Source: Microbacterium testaceum (lineage in GTDB: Bacteria; Actinomycetota; Actinomycetes; Actinomycetales; Microbacteriaceae). From it: a DNA stretch of 64,000 bases. Made by a program: the position numbers and the translations under genes. The stretch is from contig NZ_CP121699.1 of the NCBI RefSeq assembly GCF_029761935.1, forward strand, positions 1,798,001 through 1,862,000, given 5' to 3'. Below are positions 50,392 to 59,021 of this stretch, piece by piece; within the stretch, counting starts at the first letter, position 1, and each line of letters begins with the position of its first letter. The notes beneath the pieces were generated by a model. That model made no database searches and was not told the origin of the DNA. It saw only the letters and a list, made by a program, of their open reading frames with translations.

Positions 50392-51447
50392 TCACGCGCG
50401 GTCGACCCACCCCTGCGGGACCCTCGCCTCGAGCCAGGCGACGAGATCGGGGAAGTCGTCGTAGACGCTCATCACCGTGAACAGCGTGCGGCCCCGCGCG
50501 TCCGCGCCCCGGAGCCGTCCGCCCGACAGCCACGAGAGCGACACGATCTCGGATGCCGCGACCACCCGCGACCGACGGAGCCCCGGGCGGACGACCAGGT
50601 GATCGTCGAAGCCGACGATGCGCGCGCGCCCGACCGAAAGAGCCCACACGAAGATGACCGCACCGAGAACGCCGAGGGTGCTCAGCCACACGGTGACCCC
50701 GACGGCGGCGAGCGGGCCGCCCTCGATGACCTCTCCGATCGCGAGGACGATGGCGCCCGCCAGGAAGACCAGACCGGTGCCGCGCGCGATCAGATGCTGC
50801 GAGGGGGCGCGTTCGACGACGAAGAGAGGCCGAGGGGCGCCGTCGTCCGCGGGGGGATCGCTCTCGGCGGGAAGGGGGTGGGGCGCGAGCGCCGGCCGGT
50901 TCTCGATGCGCCGACGGAAGATCAGGTACCCCACCGCGGCGAGCACGCCCACGGCTCCCACGACCGCGAGCCACGCCATGTTCAGCACGAAGGCCGTCGG
51001 GATGGACAACAGCGAGTACGTGAAGACCGCCAGGATCGCCGTCTCGCGCTGCCGACGTCTCTTCCACGTCGCTTTCCAGCCGTTCGGAGCCGCGCTCTTC
51101 GACATCGTCCGGGCGGTCTCGAGCAGCTGCGGGTCCGCGGCCGCTCGGGCGACCTCTTCGTCGGACCACTCGTCGCGGCGCCATCCGCGTGGACGAGCGG
51201 ATTCATCCATCGCCGCGCGGAGCAGGTTGCGGAAGGCGTCGTCCTGCCGGAACCCCCGCCGGAGTGCCCCCCGCGATGCGACCGTCGGGCGGAACAGCTC
51301 CTGCGCGCCGGGGACCAGCTCGTACAGCGCGCGAGCTTCGGGCGAGAGAAGCCCGTACAGACGCGTGGGGGATTCGCCAGGGTCACCGACGCCGGTCTTC
51401 CGGAGGGATCCGCGGGACGCGTCCGAGGGCGAGAGGTCGTCCGTCAC
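50392..51447 (-). CDS. membrane protein with C-terminal PH-like domain, function unknown
   Basis: A 351-residue protein. A soluble N-terminal region (about 1-130) has a helical DDAFRNLLRAAMDE segment. Two transmembrane helices follow (about 137-180), then a Pro-rich linker and a second pair of helices (about 223-270). The C-terminal domain (about 275-350: IVGFDDHLVVRPGLRRSRVVAASEIVSLSWL) resembles a bacterial PH-like fold. GTG start. No family name is claimed. It stands between crcB and the UgpB-like gene on the same strand. Confidence 0.75.
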   Translation of the reverse strand: MTDDLSPSDASRGSLRKTGVGDPGESPTRLYGLLSPEARALYELVPGAQELFRPTVASRGALRRGFRQDDAFRNLLRAAMDESARPRGWRRDEWSDEEVARAAADPQLLETARTMSKSAAPNGWKATWKRRRQRETAILAVFTYSLLSIPTAFVLNMAWLAVVGAVGVLAAVGYLIFRRRIENRPALAPHPLPAESDPPADDGAPRPLFVVERAPSQHLIARGTGLVFLAGAIVLAIGEVIEGGPLAAVGVTVWLSTLGVLGAVIFVWALSVGRARIVGFDDHLVVRPGLRRSRVVAASEIVSLSWLSGGRLRGADARGRTLFTVMSVYDDFPDLVAWLEARVPQGWVDRA

Positions 51448-51481
51448 GCGTCGATCCTCTCAGTCCGTCGTCGCGATCGCC

Positions 51482-51516
51482 CGCGCTCCCGGCCGCCTTG
51501 ACAGACCGGGAGCGCG
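51482..51516 (-). terminator. terminator hairpin of the UgpABE-like operon
   Basis: CGCGCTCCCGG pairs perfectly with CCGGGAGCGCG around a 13-base loop, 17 bp past the substrate-binding protein stop. Confidence 0.65.
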
Positions 51517-51533
51517 GGCGGAGAGCTCCCGGC

Positions 51534-52880
51534 TCAGCCCGCCGCCGTGTTGTAGGCGGCGATCTGCGACGCGGCCTTCGTCTCGGCATCCGACATGGTC
51601 GAGGTCACGTCGGCACCCTCGGCGACCTGGGTGAACGCCCCGATGACGGTCGATCGCAGCGAGGGGAAAGCGCCCGTGCGGCAGCCCGCCGCGGCGTTCG
51701 ACGCCGGAGTGTTCGCGAGCTGGTCGGCCATGGCCTTGACGTTCGGATCGGCGAGCGAGGCCGCGCCGGTCGCGGTGGAGGCCGCCTCCGTGTTCGACGC
51801 GAGGTACCCGGTGGCATTCGCCCACGCCGCCTGCACCTCGGCCGAGTGCAGGAAGCTCACGAAGGCGTAGGCCGCGCGCTGCTGCGCGTCGGAGTGCCCG
51901 TCACCCGAGATCCAGAGCGCGTTGCCGCCGATGACCACGCCCGCGTCGTCGGACTCGGCGGTGGAGGGGAAGGCAGCGACCGTCGACGCGGCCTTCTTCG
52001 GATCGGCCGTCGTGTAGGCGCCGGTGGAGGTGAGCATGATGCCCACCTTGCCGCTCGCGAAGGCCGAGACCATCGCGCTGTTGTCGGTGCCGGGGTTGAG
52101 CATCGAGCCGTCCTGGAACAGCTTCTGCAGTCGCTCCATGAAGCCCACCTGCGTCGGCGAGGTGAGCTGCAGTCCGGTGACGCGGTCGGAGCCGCGACCG
52201 TTGTCGGGGGTGCAGAAGTCCACCCCGCCCGCGGCCGACATCTGCTCGATCATCCACGAGTCCGACATGTTCATCGTCAGGCCCGAGGCGCCGGTCGCCG
52301 CGTGGATCTTCTCGGCCCACGAGGCCACCTCGGCGAGCGTGCGCGGCGGGGAGTCGGGATCCAGCCCCGAGCGCGTCACGAGGTCGCGGTCGAGGTACAT
52401 GACCGGCTGCGACACGGCGAACGGCATGGCGGCGAGCCCGCCCGCGCCATCGCCGTAGTAGGCACTGACCGCCGGGGGGAAGCTGTCGAGCGAGAACGAG
52501 GTGTCGCTCGCGGTGAAGGTCGAGAGGGGGACGGTCTTCTTCGAGTCGACCATGAAGCCCGTCGAGATGTCGTTCATCATCAGCAGGTCGGGCGTCGTGC
52601 CCGACTGCACGGCGGCGGTGTATTTCGTCTGGGCGTCAGCGTACGACCCCTGGAACGAGGACTCGACGGTGATCTCGCCGTCATGTTCGCTGTTGAACTG
52701 CGACACGAGGGCGTCGAGCTCGGTCGCCGCCGGTCCGCTCATCTCGTGCCAGAACTGCAGGGTCACGGGGCCGGAGTCGGCTCCGGGAGAGGATCCGGAT
52801 GCCGTGCACCCGGCGAGGGCGAGGAGGAGGGCGGCTCCCGCGGCGGTCGCCGCGATCGTGGTGCGGGGGCGCAGAGACAT
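51534..52880 (-). CDS. UgpB-like extracellular solute-binding lipoprotein of an ABC importer
   Basis: A 448-residue lipoprotein with a signal peptide and lipobox LALAGC (lipid-modified Cys at 25). The mature protein follows the sn-glycerol-3-phosphate-binding (UgpB) pattern closely: LQFWHEMSGPAATELDALVSQFN, QGSYADAQTKYTAAVQSG and TPDLLMMNDISTGFMVDSKK. This favours a polyol phosphate or glycerophosphodiester ligand over a plain sugar, though related proteins bind oligosaccharides. It is the last gene of the importer operon, 26 bp after the second permease. No ATPase gene is in the cluster, so a shared MsiK/UgpC-type ATPase is presumably encoded elsewhere. Confidence 0.88.
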   Translation of the reverse strand: MSLRPRTTIAATAAGAALLLALAGCTASGSSPGADSGPVTLQFWHEMSGPAATELDALVSQFNSEHDGEITVESSFQGSYADAQTKYTAAVQSGTTPDLLMMNDISTGFMVDSKKTVPLSTFTASDTSFSLDSFPPAVSAYYGDGAGGLAAMPFAVSQPVMYLDRDLVTRSGLDPDSPPRTLAEVASWAEKIHAATGASGLTMNMSDSWMIEQMSAAGGVDFCTPDNGRGSDRVTGLQLTSPTQVGFMERLQKLFQDGSMLNPGTDNSAMVSAFASGKVGIMLTSTGAYTTADPKKAASTVAAFPSTAESDDAGVVIGGNALWISGDGHSDAQQRAAYAFVSFLHSAEVQAAWANATGYLASNTEAASTATGAASLADPNVKAMADQLANTPASNAAAGCRTGAFPSLRSTVIGAFTQVAEGADVTSTMSDAETKAASQIAAYNTAAG

Positions 52881-52906
52881 GGGCTCGGGTTTCTTTCTGT
52901 CGGGTC

Positions 52907-53743
52907 TTATTTGAGGGCGCCGGCGGTGATCCCACCGGCGAGGAAGCGCTGCGCGAGCAGCACCAGGACAAGAACGGGGAGGGTGACCATGGCCGCACCG
53001 GCGAGGATGACGCCGACGTCGGCGGCCTCGGCGCTGGACAGCTGGGCGATGCCGACCTGCACCGTGCGGTTCTCGGGCGAGTTGGTCACGAGCAGCGGCC
53101 AGAAGAACCCGTTCCACGCGGCGGTCGCGCTCACGAGGGTCACCGAGATGAGGGTCGGCTGCACGATCGGCAGCAGCATCGACCGGATGAAGCGGACATG
53201 CCCGGCACCGTCCAGGAGGGCGGCGTCGCGCAGCTCTCCCGGGAAGCTGAGGAACGCCTGCCGGAACAGGAAGATGCTCAGCGCCGAGGCCAGGAACGGC
53301 AGGAACACCGCCGGCAGGGTGTCGATCAGTCGCCACGACGAGATCGTCAGATAGTTGGCGATGAGGATCGTCTCGCCCGGCACCATCATGCTCGACAGGA
53401 TCAGCAGGAAGAGGGCACGCGTGCCCCGCAGCCCGCAGAAGACGAGAGCGTAGGCGGTGGCGACGCCGATGGCGACCTGGAAGAAGGTCTGCACCAGCGT
53501 CACCACGACGCTGTTGAGGAACTGGTGGCCGAGCGGGATGACCTGAGTGGCGCGGATCACGTTGTCGAGCGTCAGGTGGATGGGCAGGAGACCTTCGAGA
53601 CCCTCGTCGAGCCAGGCGGTCGGCGTGAGCGCGCCCTCGAAGATGTAATAGAGCGGGAAGCACACGACGATCACCGCGATGACGAGCCAGAGGTAGAGCA
53701 GGGCGCTTCGCACGCGAGCCCGGGCGGACAGGGACCGCGCCAT
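52907..53743 (-). CDS. ABC importer permease (UgpE-like)
   Basis: A 278-residue inner-membrane permease with six helices. The EAA loop that docks on the ATPase is FPGELRDAALLDGAGHVRFIRSMLLPIVQP. The ATG overlaps the stop of the first permease by one base (TGATG), giving coupled translation. It forms the channel with the permease at 53743-54687. Confidence 0.93.
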   Translation of the reverse strand: MARSLSARARVRSALLYLWLVIAVIVVCFPLYYIFEGALTPTAWLDEGLEGLLPIHLTLDNVIRATQVIPLGHQFLNSVVVTLVQTFFQVAIGVATAYALVFCGLRGTRALFLLILSSMMVPGETILIANYLTISSWRLIDTLPAVFLPFLASALSIFLFRQAFLSFPGELRDAALLDGAGHVRFIRSMLLPIVQPTLISVTLVSATAAWNGFFWPLLVTNSPENRTVQVGIAQLSSAEAADVGVILAGAAMVTLPVLVLVLLAQRFLAGGITAGALK

Positions 53744-54687
53744 CAGTAATTCACCCGCTTCTCGAGCACGCCGAACTGCACGAGCGAGAGGCCGAGCACG
53801 AGCAGGAACAGCACGACTCCCACCGCCGCGGCGATGCCGAAGTTGGCGCTCCCCGCCCCGAACGCCGCTTGATAGATCGTGTAGACCAGCGTCGTCGTCG
53901 AGTTCGCCGGGCCTCCGCCGGTGAGGATCTGGATCTGCCCGAACGTCGTGAGCGCCTCGACGGCACCGGTTACCACGATGAAGAACAGGGTCGGCGTGAT
54001 CAACGGCAGCGAGATCGACCACAGCGTGCGCAACGGCCCCGCCCCGTCGAGGTGCGCCGCCTCGATCACGTCGGGATCGATGGCGCCGAACGCCCCGAGC
54101 AGCAGCAGCACCGTGAAGCCGAGCGAGCCCCACACCGTGACGGCGATCACGCTCGGCATGGCCCACTGGGTGCTGGTCAACCACGGCACGGGAATCCCCC
54201 CGAAGCGCGCGATGACGGAGTTCACCAGTCCGCCGGCCGGAGCGAGCATCGCGGCGAACGCGACCGAGGCCACCGAGACCGAGGCCACGAGGGGTGAGGT
54301 CAGCAGGGCACGGAAGATGCGGATGCCGCGGAGCTTCGCGGTCAGCGGGATGACGATGAGCAGCCCGACGACGATCCGACCGACGACGACCGCGACGCAG
54401 AAGACGGCCGTGCGCCACAGCGTGTCGGCGAACTGCGGGTCGGTGAAGATCGTCGCGAAGTTCTTCGTTCCCACGAACCCGGCGGCCTGGCCGAAGATGT
54501 CGGTCCCCTGCGTGCTGAGCCAGACGACCTTGCCGAGGGGGTAGAAGACGAAGACGGCGAAGACCGCGAGCGCGGGGACCATCAGGGTGGCGCCCACGCG
54601 TCGGTCGGCGCGCCGCCAGGCCAGGGTCGAGGCCGGCCGACGGCGGTCGGCGAGCGTCGGCCGGCGGTCGAGTGTCGAGAGCGACAT
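53743..54687 (-). CDS. ABC importer permease (UgpA-like)
   Basis: A 314-residue permease with a basic cytoplasmic N-terminus (about 35 residues) and six helices. The EAA loop is AIDPDVIEAAHLDGAGPLRTLWSISLPLITP. It is the first gene of the leftward importer operon; the ATG has AAGGTAG upstream, and a LacI-type palindrome lies 18 bp further on. Part of a transporter of the carbohydrate CUT1/Ugp class. Confidence 0.93.
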   Translation of the reverse strand: MSLSTLDRRPTLADRRRPASTLAWRRADRRVGATLMVPALAVFAVFVFYPLGKVVWLSTQGTDIFGQAAGFVGTKNFATIFTDPQFADTLWRTAVFCVAVVVGRIVVGLLIVIPLTAKLRGIRIFRALLTSPLVASVSVASVAFAAMLAPAGGLVNSVIARFGGIPVPWLTSTQWAMPSVIAVTVWGSLGFTVLLLLGAFGAIDPDVIEAAHLDGAGPLRTLWSISLPLITPTLFFIVVTGAVEALTTFGQIQILTGGGPANSTTTLVYTIYQAAFGAGSANFGIAAAVGVVLFLLVLGLSLVQFGVLEKRVNY

Positions 54688-54705
54688 CGGCTACCTTTCC
54701 GTCAT

Positions 54706-54719
54706 AGGGAACGTTCCCT
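54706..54719. promoter_or_regulatory. LacI-type operator 1 (importer/phosphatase divergent promoter)
   Basis: AGGGAACGTTCCCT is a perfect 14-bp palindrome with the central CG typical of LacI-family sites. The identical 14-mer recurs at 56406-56419. It lies 18 bp before the permease ATG and 127 bp before the phosphatase ATG, so one dimer could repress both directions. Confidence 0.85.
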
Positions 54720-54846
54720 TTTCTGATGACGGACTCACTCTGCGACACCACGAGAGACGGGGTCAAGGCGACCGGCGAGCGGTCGCCGAGCGTTCACGCG
54801 GCGTTCACGAGCACCTGAATCAATCCCCCTGACCCCGAGGAGAACC

Positions 54847-55677
54847 ATGACCACGCACCCCTCCCCCGACGACCTTCGCTCCCTGGCCGAGACGGCCGCG
54901 CGAACCGCCGCGCCGGCCCTGCTCGCCGCTTTCCGCTCCGACATGAGCGTGTCGTTCAAGCGCGACGTGCACGACGTCGTGACGATCCACGACCGAGCAG
55001 CCGAGGCCACCATCGCCGGGATCCTCCAGAAGGGCGCACCCGGCTCGGTCATCCTGGGCGAAGAGACCGGCAGCTCGGGCGAGGCCCCCCTGCGCTGGAT
55101 CATCGACCCGATCGACGGCACCGCCAACTTCGCACGCGGTCTCGCCTACTGGTGCATCTCGATCGCCGCCGAGCTCGACGGAGAAGTCGTCGCGGGCGTC
55201 GTGTTCGACCCCGTCGCCGACAACATGTTCTCGGCGGGCGCCGAGCTCGCCCGCCTGAACGGAGCACCGATTCGATCGACGTCCGGCCCCGCCGAGCTCT
55301 CGACCCTGCTCACGAGCTTCCCCGGGCAACACGACGTCGACCTGCTCGGCGAGGGCGCCTTCGACCTGCTCGCCGAGATCACGCGCACGTACCAGCACCA
55401 CCACAGCACGGGCAGCGGAGCCCTGAACCTCGCTCATGTCGCAGCCGGATGGGCGGATGCCACGATGGGCTTCGACACCCACCCCTGGGACGTGGCCGCC
55501 GGAGCCCACATCCTCCAGCGGGCCGGCGGCACGTACACGGGATTCCGCTCCGGCGTCGAGGTCGCCCGCGCCCACGAGAGCCTCGACTACGTCGCCGAGG
55601 GAGCGGGCGGAGAGCACGGAGTGCTCATCCGGCACCTGCGGGCCCTCTCCGGGCAGTGGATGCCGGCCGGGCAGTGA
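54847..55677 (+). CDS. inositol monophosphatase family phosphatase
   Basis: A 276-residue Mg-dependent, Li-sensitive type phosphatase. The metal-binding motifs are GEETGS, DPIDGTANF and WDVAAGAHILQRAGG, with the family spacing. Members hydrolyse inositol phosphates, fructose-1,6-bisphosphate or 3'-phosphoadenosine phosphates. Here the first substrate class is favoured by the neighbouring importer and phosphodiesterase. The ATG has GAGGAGA upstream. It is divergent from the importer operon and shares its LacI-type operator. Confidence 0.93.
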   Translation: MTTHPSPDDLRSLAETAARTAAPALLAAFRSDMSVSFKRDVHDVVTIHDRAAEATIAGILQKGAPGSVILGEETGSSGEAPLRWIIDPIDGTANFARGLAYWCISIAAELDGEVVAGVVFDPVADNMFSAGAELARLNGAPIRSTSGPAELSTLLTSFPGQHDVDLLGEGAFDLLAEITRTYQHHHSTGSGALNLAHVAAGWADATMGFDTHPWDVAAGAHILQRAGGTYTGFRSGVEVARAHESLDYVAEGAGGEHGVLIRHLRALSGQWMPAGQ

Positions 55678-55678
55678 G

Positions 55679-55716
55679 AGAGTCCGGATGCCGCGACCGT
55701 GCGGCATCCGGACTCT
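55679..55716. terminator. strong bidirectional terminator
   Basis: AGAGTCCGGATGCCGC pairs perfectly with GCGGCATCCGGACTCT (16 bp) around GACCGT, directly after the phosphatase stop and 10 bp past the convergent phosphodiesterase stop. TCTT follows on the plus strand. Confidence 0.8.
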
Positions 55717-55726
55717 TCGGATCGGG

Positions 55727-56383
55727 CTACGCGCCGGCGAGAGCCCAGGTGCGCACGTGCTCCCACGTCATCGTCTGCCACCAGCGTCCCGACCAGTCGG
55801 GGCTCGAGGTGCGGTACATCACCACCGTGCGTCCCGAGAAGCCGCCGGGCACGGGGACGGCGAGCTCTCGGATGAACTCCCCCACCTCCTCGTAGAGATC
55901 GGGACGCACGTACAGGTCGTGCGAGGCGAGCGAGAGGTGCCCGCGGTAGAGCTCGGGGACGAAGTCGTTGGGCAGGGGATTGTTCATCGGGGAGCGGAAC
56001 GGGGCGACCGTCGCCTCGATGTCACGGGCCAGGCCCACCAGGTCGTCGTTGACCGAGCCGTCGGGGTTCTCGCTCACGTCGTAGACGTAGCCCCGACCCT
56101 GCGCCCGGACGCCGGCATTGTGCACGGGAAAGGCCGCGCGGCCATCGAGCAGGTCGGTCAGCGCGCCGACGACCGCGGGCTCCGAGAACCCGAACGGCTG
56201 GCTGCCCACGAGGGTGGCGTGCGGCGGGAACGCGCCCGCGGAGAGCAAGCCGTACTGCGCGCGCAGCTGGTCGGTCACCGCGGTCACCGCGCGGCAGGTC
56301 TGCGCGTCGGGGCGCAGGTAGATGCCGTAGCGGAAGGGATCGCTGTCGTCTCGGGGCAGCTTGTGGGCGATGTGGTCGTTCAT
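55727..56383 (-). CDS. 2H phosphoesterase superfamily protein (LigT/cyclic phosphodiesterase-like)
   Basis: A 218-residue protein of the two-histidine phosphoesterase superfamily. The two catalytic HxT/S motifs are visible as PPHATLVG (about residue 54) and YRGHLSLASH (about 171), in a repeated alpha/beta fold. Relatives open 2',3'-cyclic or 1,2-cyclic phosphates or cleave phosphodiesters. The ATG at 56383 has GGAGAG upstream. A second copy of the LacI-type palindrome lies 20 bp before it, so it belongs to the same regulon as the importer and the phosphatase. Substrate unknown. Confidence 0.82.
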   Translation of the reverse strand: MNDHIAHKLPRDDSDPFRYGIYLRPDAQTCRAVTAVTDQLRAQYGLLSAGAFPPHATLVGSQPFGFSEPAVVGALTDLLDGRAAFPVHNAGVRAQGRGYVYDVSENPDGSVNDDLVGLARDIEATVAPFRSPMNNPLPNDFVPELYRGHLSLASHDLYVRPDLYEEVGEFIRELAVPVPGGFSGRTVVMYRTSSPDWSGRWWQTMTWEHVRTWALAGA

Positions 56384-56403
56384 GCGGTCTCTCCGTGGTG
56401 CCG

Positions 56404-56421
56404 ATAGGGAACGTTCCCTAT
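56404..56421. promoter_or_regulatory. LacI-type operator 2 (phosphodiesterase promoter)
   Basis: ATAGGGAACGTTCCCTAT is an 18-bp perfect palindrome whose 14-bp core is identical to operator 1 at 54706. It sits between the LacI gene stop and the phosphodiesterase start. Confidence 0.88.
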
Positions 56422-56488
56422 TGTGCGCGGAACGGGTGCGACGCGATCGACGCCGCGGCATCCGGTGGGTGAACGGACGGTGACGACG

Positions 56489-57559
56489 TCAGCGGGCGAC
56501 GGCCGTGCGCCCGGGGACCAGTTCGCCGTCGATCGCGTGGTGCGTCACCATGGTGGCGAGTCCATCGATCTGATCGACGACCGCGTCGACCGACAACCGG
56601 CCGATCGTCCACAGCGGCTGACGCCACGACGTCAGGCCCAGCAGCGACGTCATGAACGGCGTGACGCCGTCGTAACCCGTCACCGACATCTCGGAGGGAA
56701 CGGCGACCCCGCGCACGCGCAGCGCCTCGAGGGCCGCCACCGCCCAGGCGTCGCTCGGCGCCATGAAGGCGGTCACCCCGCCGGCCGCGAGCACCGCCGC
56801 GACGATCGCGTCGGCGCCGTCGAAGCCCGGCCCGGCATCGTCGCCGCTGAAGGTCACGACGTCGATACCCCGCTCGCGCAGGCGCTCCGCCATCGCGTGC
56901 GTGCGCCTCGACTGAGTGATCGAGAAGACCGGGGTGAACGTCATCACCGCGACCCGGCGATGCCCGAGGTCGGCCACGTGGTCGGCGAGGGCACGACCAC
57001 CCCCCACCTCGTCGCAGTACACGCTGCTGATCGTCGGGTCCTCTTCCGGGCGCCCCGCGACGACGGCGGGAATGCGCCGCGCGAAGGGCGTGATGTCCTC
57101 GACGGGGAGGGCGCCACTGCAGACGATCAGCCCCTCCACCCGCAGCGCCACGAGGGTCTCCAGAGCGCGGCGCTCGTCGTCGACCGAAAAGGATCCGGCC
57201 CCGGTCGCGGTGACGACCCGGTACCCGCGAGCCGCCGCCTGCTCCTGGAACGCGGTCAGCAGATGACCGTAGAACGGGGTCGACGCGTCGCGGACGAAGA
57301 CGCCGAGCGTGTGACTGCGGTGGGCCGACATCCCCCGCGCGTGCGCGTTGGCGACGTACCCGAGCTCGGCCGCCGCCTGCCGAACGCGATCGATGGTGTG
57401 CGCGGCGACCCCGGACGCCCCCGAGAGCGCCCGCGAGACCACCGACTTCGACACCCCCGCGGCCGCGGCCACGTCATGGATGGTGGGGGCGGCCCCGGTC
57501 GAGCGGGGTGTGGCGCGACGGGCCGAGCGGCGACCGTCGTCGGGGGTCTCGTCTCGCAC
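56489..57559 (-). CDS. LacI family transcriptional regulator
   Basis: A 356-residue repressor. The N-terminal helix-turn-helix and hinge (TIHDVAAAAGVSKSVVSRALSGASGVAAHTIDRVRQAAAELGY) starts near residue 26, after a basic extension. The C-terminal periplasmic-binding-protein fold (LGVFVRDASTPFYGHLL onward) senses a small ligand. GTG start. It lies directly upstream of the phosphodiesterase on the same strand and is the natural candidate to bind the two GGGAACGTTCCC palindromes. None is seen before its own start, so it may not be autoregulated. Confidence 0.95.
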   Translation of the reverse strand: MRDETPDDGRRSARRATPRSTGAAPTIHDVAAAAGVSKSVVSRALSGASGVAAHTIDRVRQAAAELGYVANAHARGMSAHRSHTLGVFVRDASTPFYGHLLTAFQEQAAARGYRVVTATGAGSFSVDDERRALETLVALRVEGLIVCSGALPVEDITPFARRIPAVVAGRPEEDPTISSVYCDEVGGGRALADHVADLGHRRVAVMTFTPVFSITQSRRTHAMAERLRERGIDVVTFSGDDAGPGFDGADAIVAAVLAAGGVTAFMAPSDAWAVAALEALRVRGVAVPSEMSVTGYDGVTPFMTSLLGLTSWRQPLWTIGRLSVDAVVDQIDGLATMVTHHAIDGELVPGRTAVAR

Positions 57560-57617
57560 GCCTTCACGCTATCGGGCGACCAGCCGGATCGACCCGCCGG
57601 GATGCCGCGAGCCGGAG

Positions 57618-58583
57618 TCACTCGCCCAGGATCAGCCGCCTGATCGCGGCGTCCTTCGAGCCGCCCAGCTCCATCGTGCGGCCCTTGCGGTACAGCGAGA
57701 ACACGCGCGGGTCGATGTAGCTCGCCTTCGCCACGGCCGGCGTGTTGCCGAGCGCTTCGGCTGTGGCGCGCACCGCGGCGACCTCGGCCTTCTTGCGCTC
57801 GTTCTTCCCGCCCGTCGTGCCCGCGTTCGCGAGCGACTCCGCCGCGAGGATCGTGCCGCGCAGGGTGCGGAAGTCCTTGGCGCTGAACGGGCCGCCCGTC
57901 AGGGAGCGGACGTACGCGTTCACGTCGCCCGGGGTCAGGGGAACGCGTCGTCGCCCGCGTTTGTAGCTCAACAGCGCCGCCCGCGAGCGTCCAAGGGCGA
58001 GCTCTTCGACGATGGATGCCAGCTCCGCATCGCGCAGCGAGAGCTCGGCGCGCTTGCCGCTCTTGGCGGGGAACGACAGACGGATCAGGTCGCCGTCGAC
58101 CGTGGCATCGCGTCTCTGCAGAGTCGTGAGCCCCCTGCTCCCGTTCGTGACGAAGTATCGGGCATTGCCCACGCGCGGGGCGACCAGGTCGAGGAAGCGG
58201 AACGACACCGCCAGCACCCGCTCGCGGTCGACCTCGGCGCGGCGAAGCGACTGCGTGACGCGGGCGCGCGCTCGGGGCAGGGTCTCGGCGAGCTGCAGGG
58301 CACGGGCGAACTTGCCCTTGTCCTGACGCTTCGACCAATCCGCGTGGTACGTGTACTGCCGCCGCCCGGCCTCGTCGGTGCCGACGGCCTGGATGTGCGC
58401 GTTGGGCTCGCGGGCGATCCACACCTCGCGCCAGGCGGGAGGGATGACCAGCCCGCGCGCGCGTTCGGCCTCGCGTTCGGGCACGGAGGCCCCGGTGTGA
58501 TCGACGAATCGGAAACCCGAGCCGGAGCGTACCCGGCGGTACCCGGGGTCTTCGTAGGGGCGGACCCGGACGAGACGGGCCAT
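57618..58583 (-). CDS. type IB DNA topoisomerase
   Basis: A 321-residue bacterial topoisomerase IB that relaxes supercoils through a 3'-phosphotyrosine. The N-terminal domain has SGSGFRFVDHTGASV and GLVIPPAWREVWI. The catalytic domain shows KRQDKGKFARAL, SGKRAEL (conserved Lys), FSAKDFRTLRGT (Arg) and NTPAVAKASYIDPRV, with the nucleophile Tyr near residue 288. All catalytic residues are present. It starts 4 bp after the stop of the small gene at 58588 and is probably transcribed with it. Confidence 0.95.
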   Translation of the reverse strand: MARLVRVRPYEDPGYRRVRSGSGFRFVDHTGASVPEREAERARGLVIPPAWREVWIAREPNAHIQAVGTDEAGRRQYTYHADWSKRQDKGKFARALQLAETLPRARARVTQSLRRAEVDRERVLAVSFRFLDLVAPRVGNARYFVTNGSRGLTTLQRRDATVDGDLIRLSFPAKSGKRAELSLRDAELASIVEELALGRSRAALLSYKRGRRRVPLTPGDVNAYVRSLTGGPFSAKDFRTLRGTILAAESLANAGTTGGKNERKKAEVAAVRATAEALGNTPAVAKASYIDPRVFSLYRKGRTMELGGSKDAAIRRLILGE

Positions 58584-58587
58584 CGCG

Positions 58588-58857
58588 TCAGTGCGTGCGG
58601 AGCATGTCGATGAGCTCCGCCTTCTTCTTGCCCGAGTACCCGGTCAGCCCGAGCTCCTTCGCGCGCTTCTTCAGCTCGGCGACCGTGCGGTCCTCGTAGT
58701 TCTCGGCGTGCCCGCCCTTCTCGCCGACCGCCTCGCGGCCTCGAGCGGCTGCGGCGTTGGAGATGCGCGCGGCCTTCTCTTTCGAGTCGCCCTGCTTCCG
58801 CAGCTCCTCGTACAGGTCGGGGTCCTTCAGGCTGTTCGATCCTCGCCCTTGCGGCAT
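58588..58857 (-). CDS. small Rho-N/SAP-like (DUF7218-type) protein
   Basis: An 89-residue basic protein. The N-terminal half contains SLKDPDLYEELRKQGDSKEKAARISNAAA-type helices, and the C-terminal part, RTVAELKKRAKELGLTGYSGKKKAELIDMLR, is a Rho N-terminal/SAP-like helix-extended-helix associated with nucleic-acid binding. The ATG has AAGGAGA upstream. It is coupled to the topoisomerase IB gene, so a DNA-related role is likely. Confidence 0.85.
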   Translation of the reverse strand: MPQGRGSNSLKDPDLYEELRKQGDSKEKAARISNAAAARGREAVGEKGGHAENYEDRTVAELKKRAKELGLTGYSGKKKAELIDMLRTH

Positions 58858-58954
58858 GGCCGTCTCCTTCCGTCGGGAATCCCGACGCTAGGGGGGAGCG
58901 ACTCCCGCCGCACTTGGCTTGACAACCGGTTCGCACCGTCTCGTCGAACCGGGG

Positions 58955-59004
58955 TTGACCAACTCGCGATATATCGCGATACTTGAACAACGCGATATAT
59001 CGCG
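58955..59004 (+). promoter_or_regulatory. promoter with twin palindromic operators for the DUF4097-PadR operon
   Basis: TTGACC (58955-58960), 17 bp and GATACT (58978-58983) form a near-consensus promoter. CGCGATATATCGCG occurs twice as a perfect 14-bp palindrome, at 58965-58978 inside the spacer and at 58991-59004 over the expected start site. The centre-to-centre distance is 26 bp. The arrangement fits tight autorepression by the PadR protein encoded downstream. Confidence 0.85.
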
Positions 59005-59021
59005 AGTGAGGAGAAACAGCC

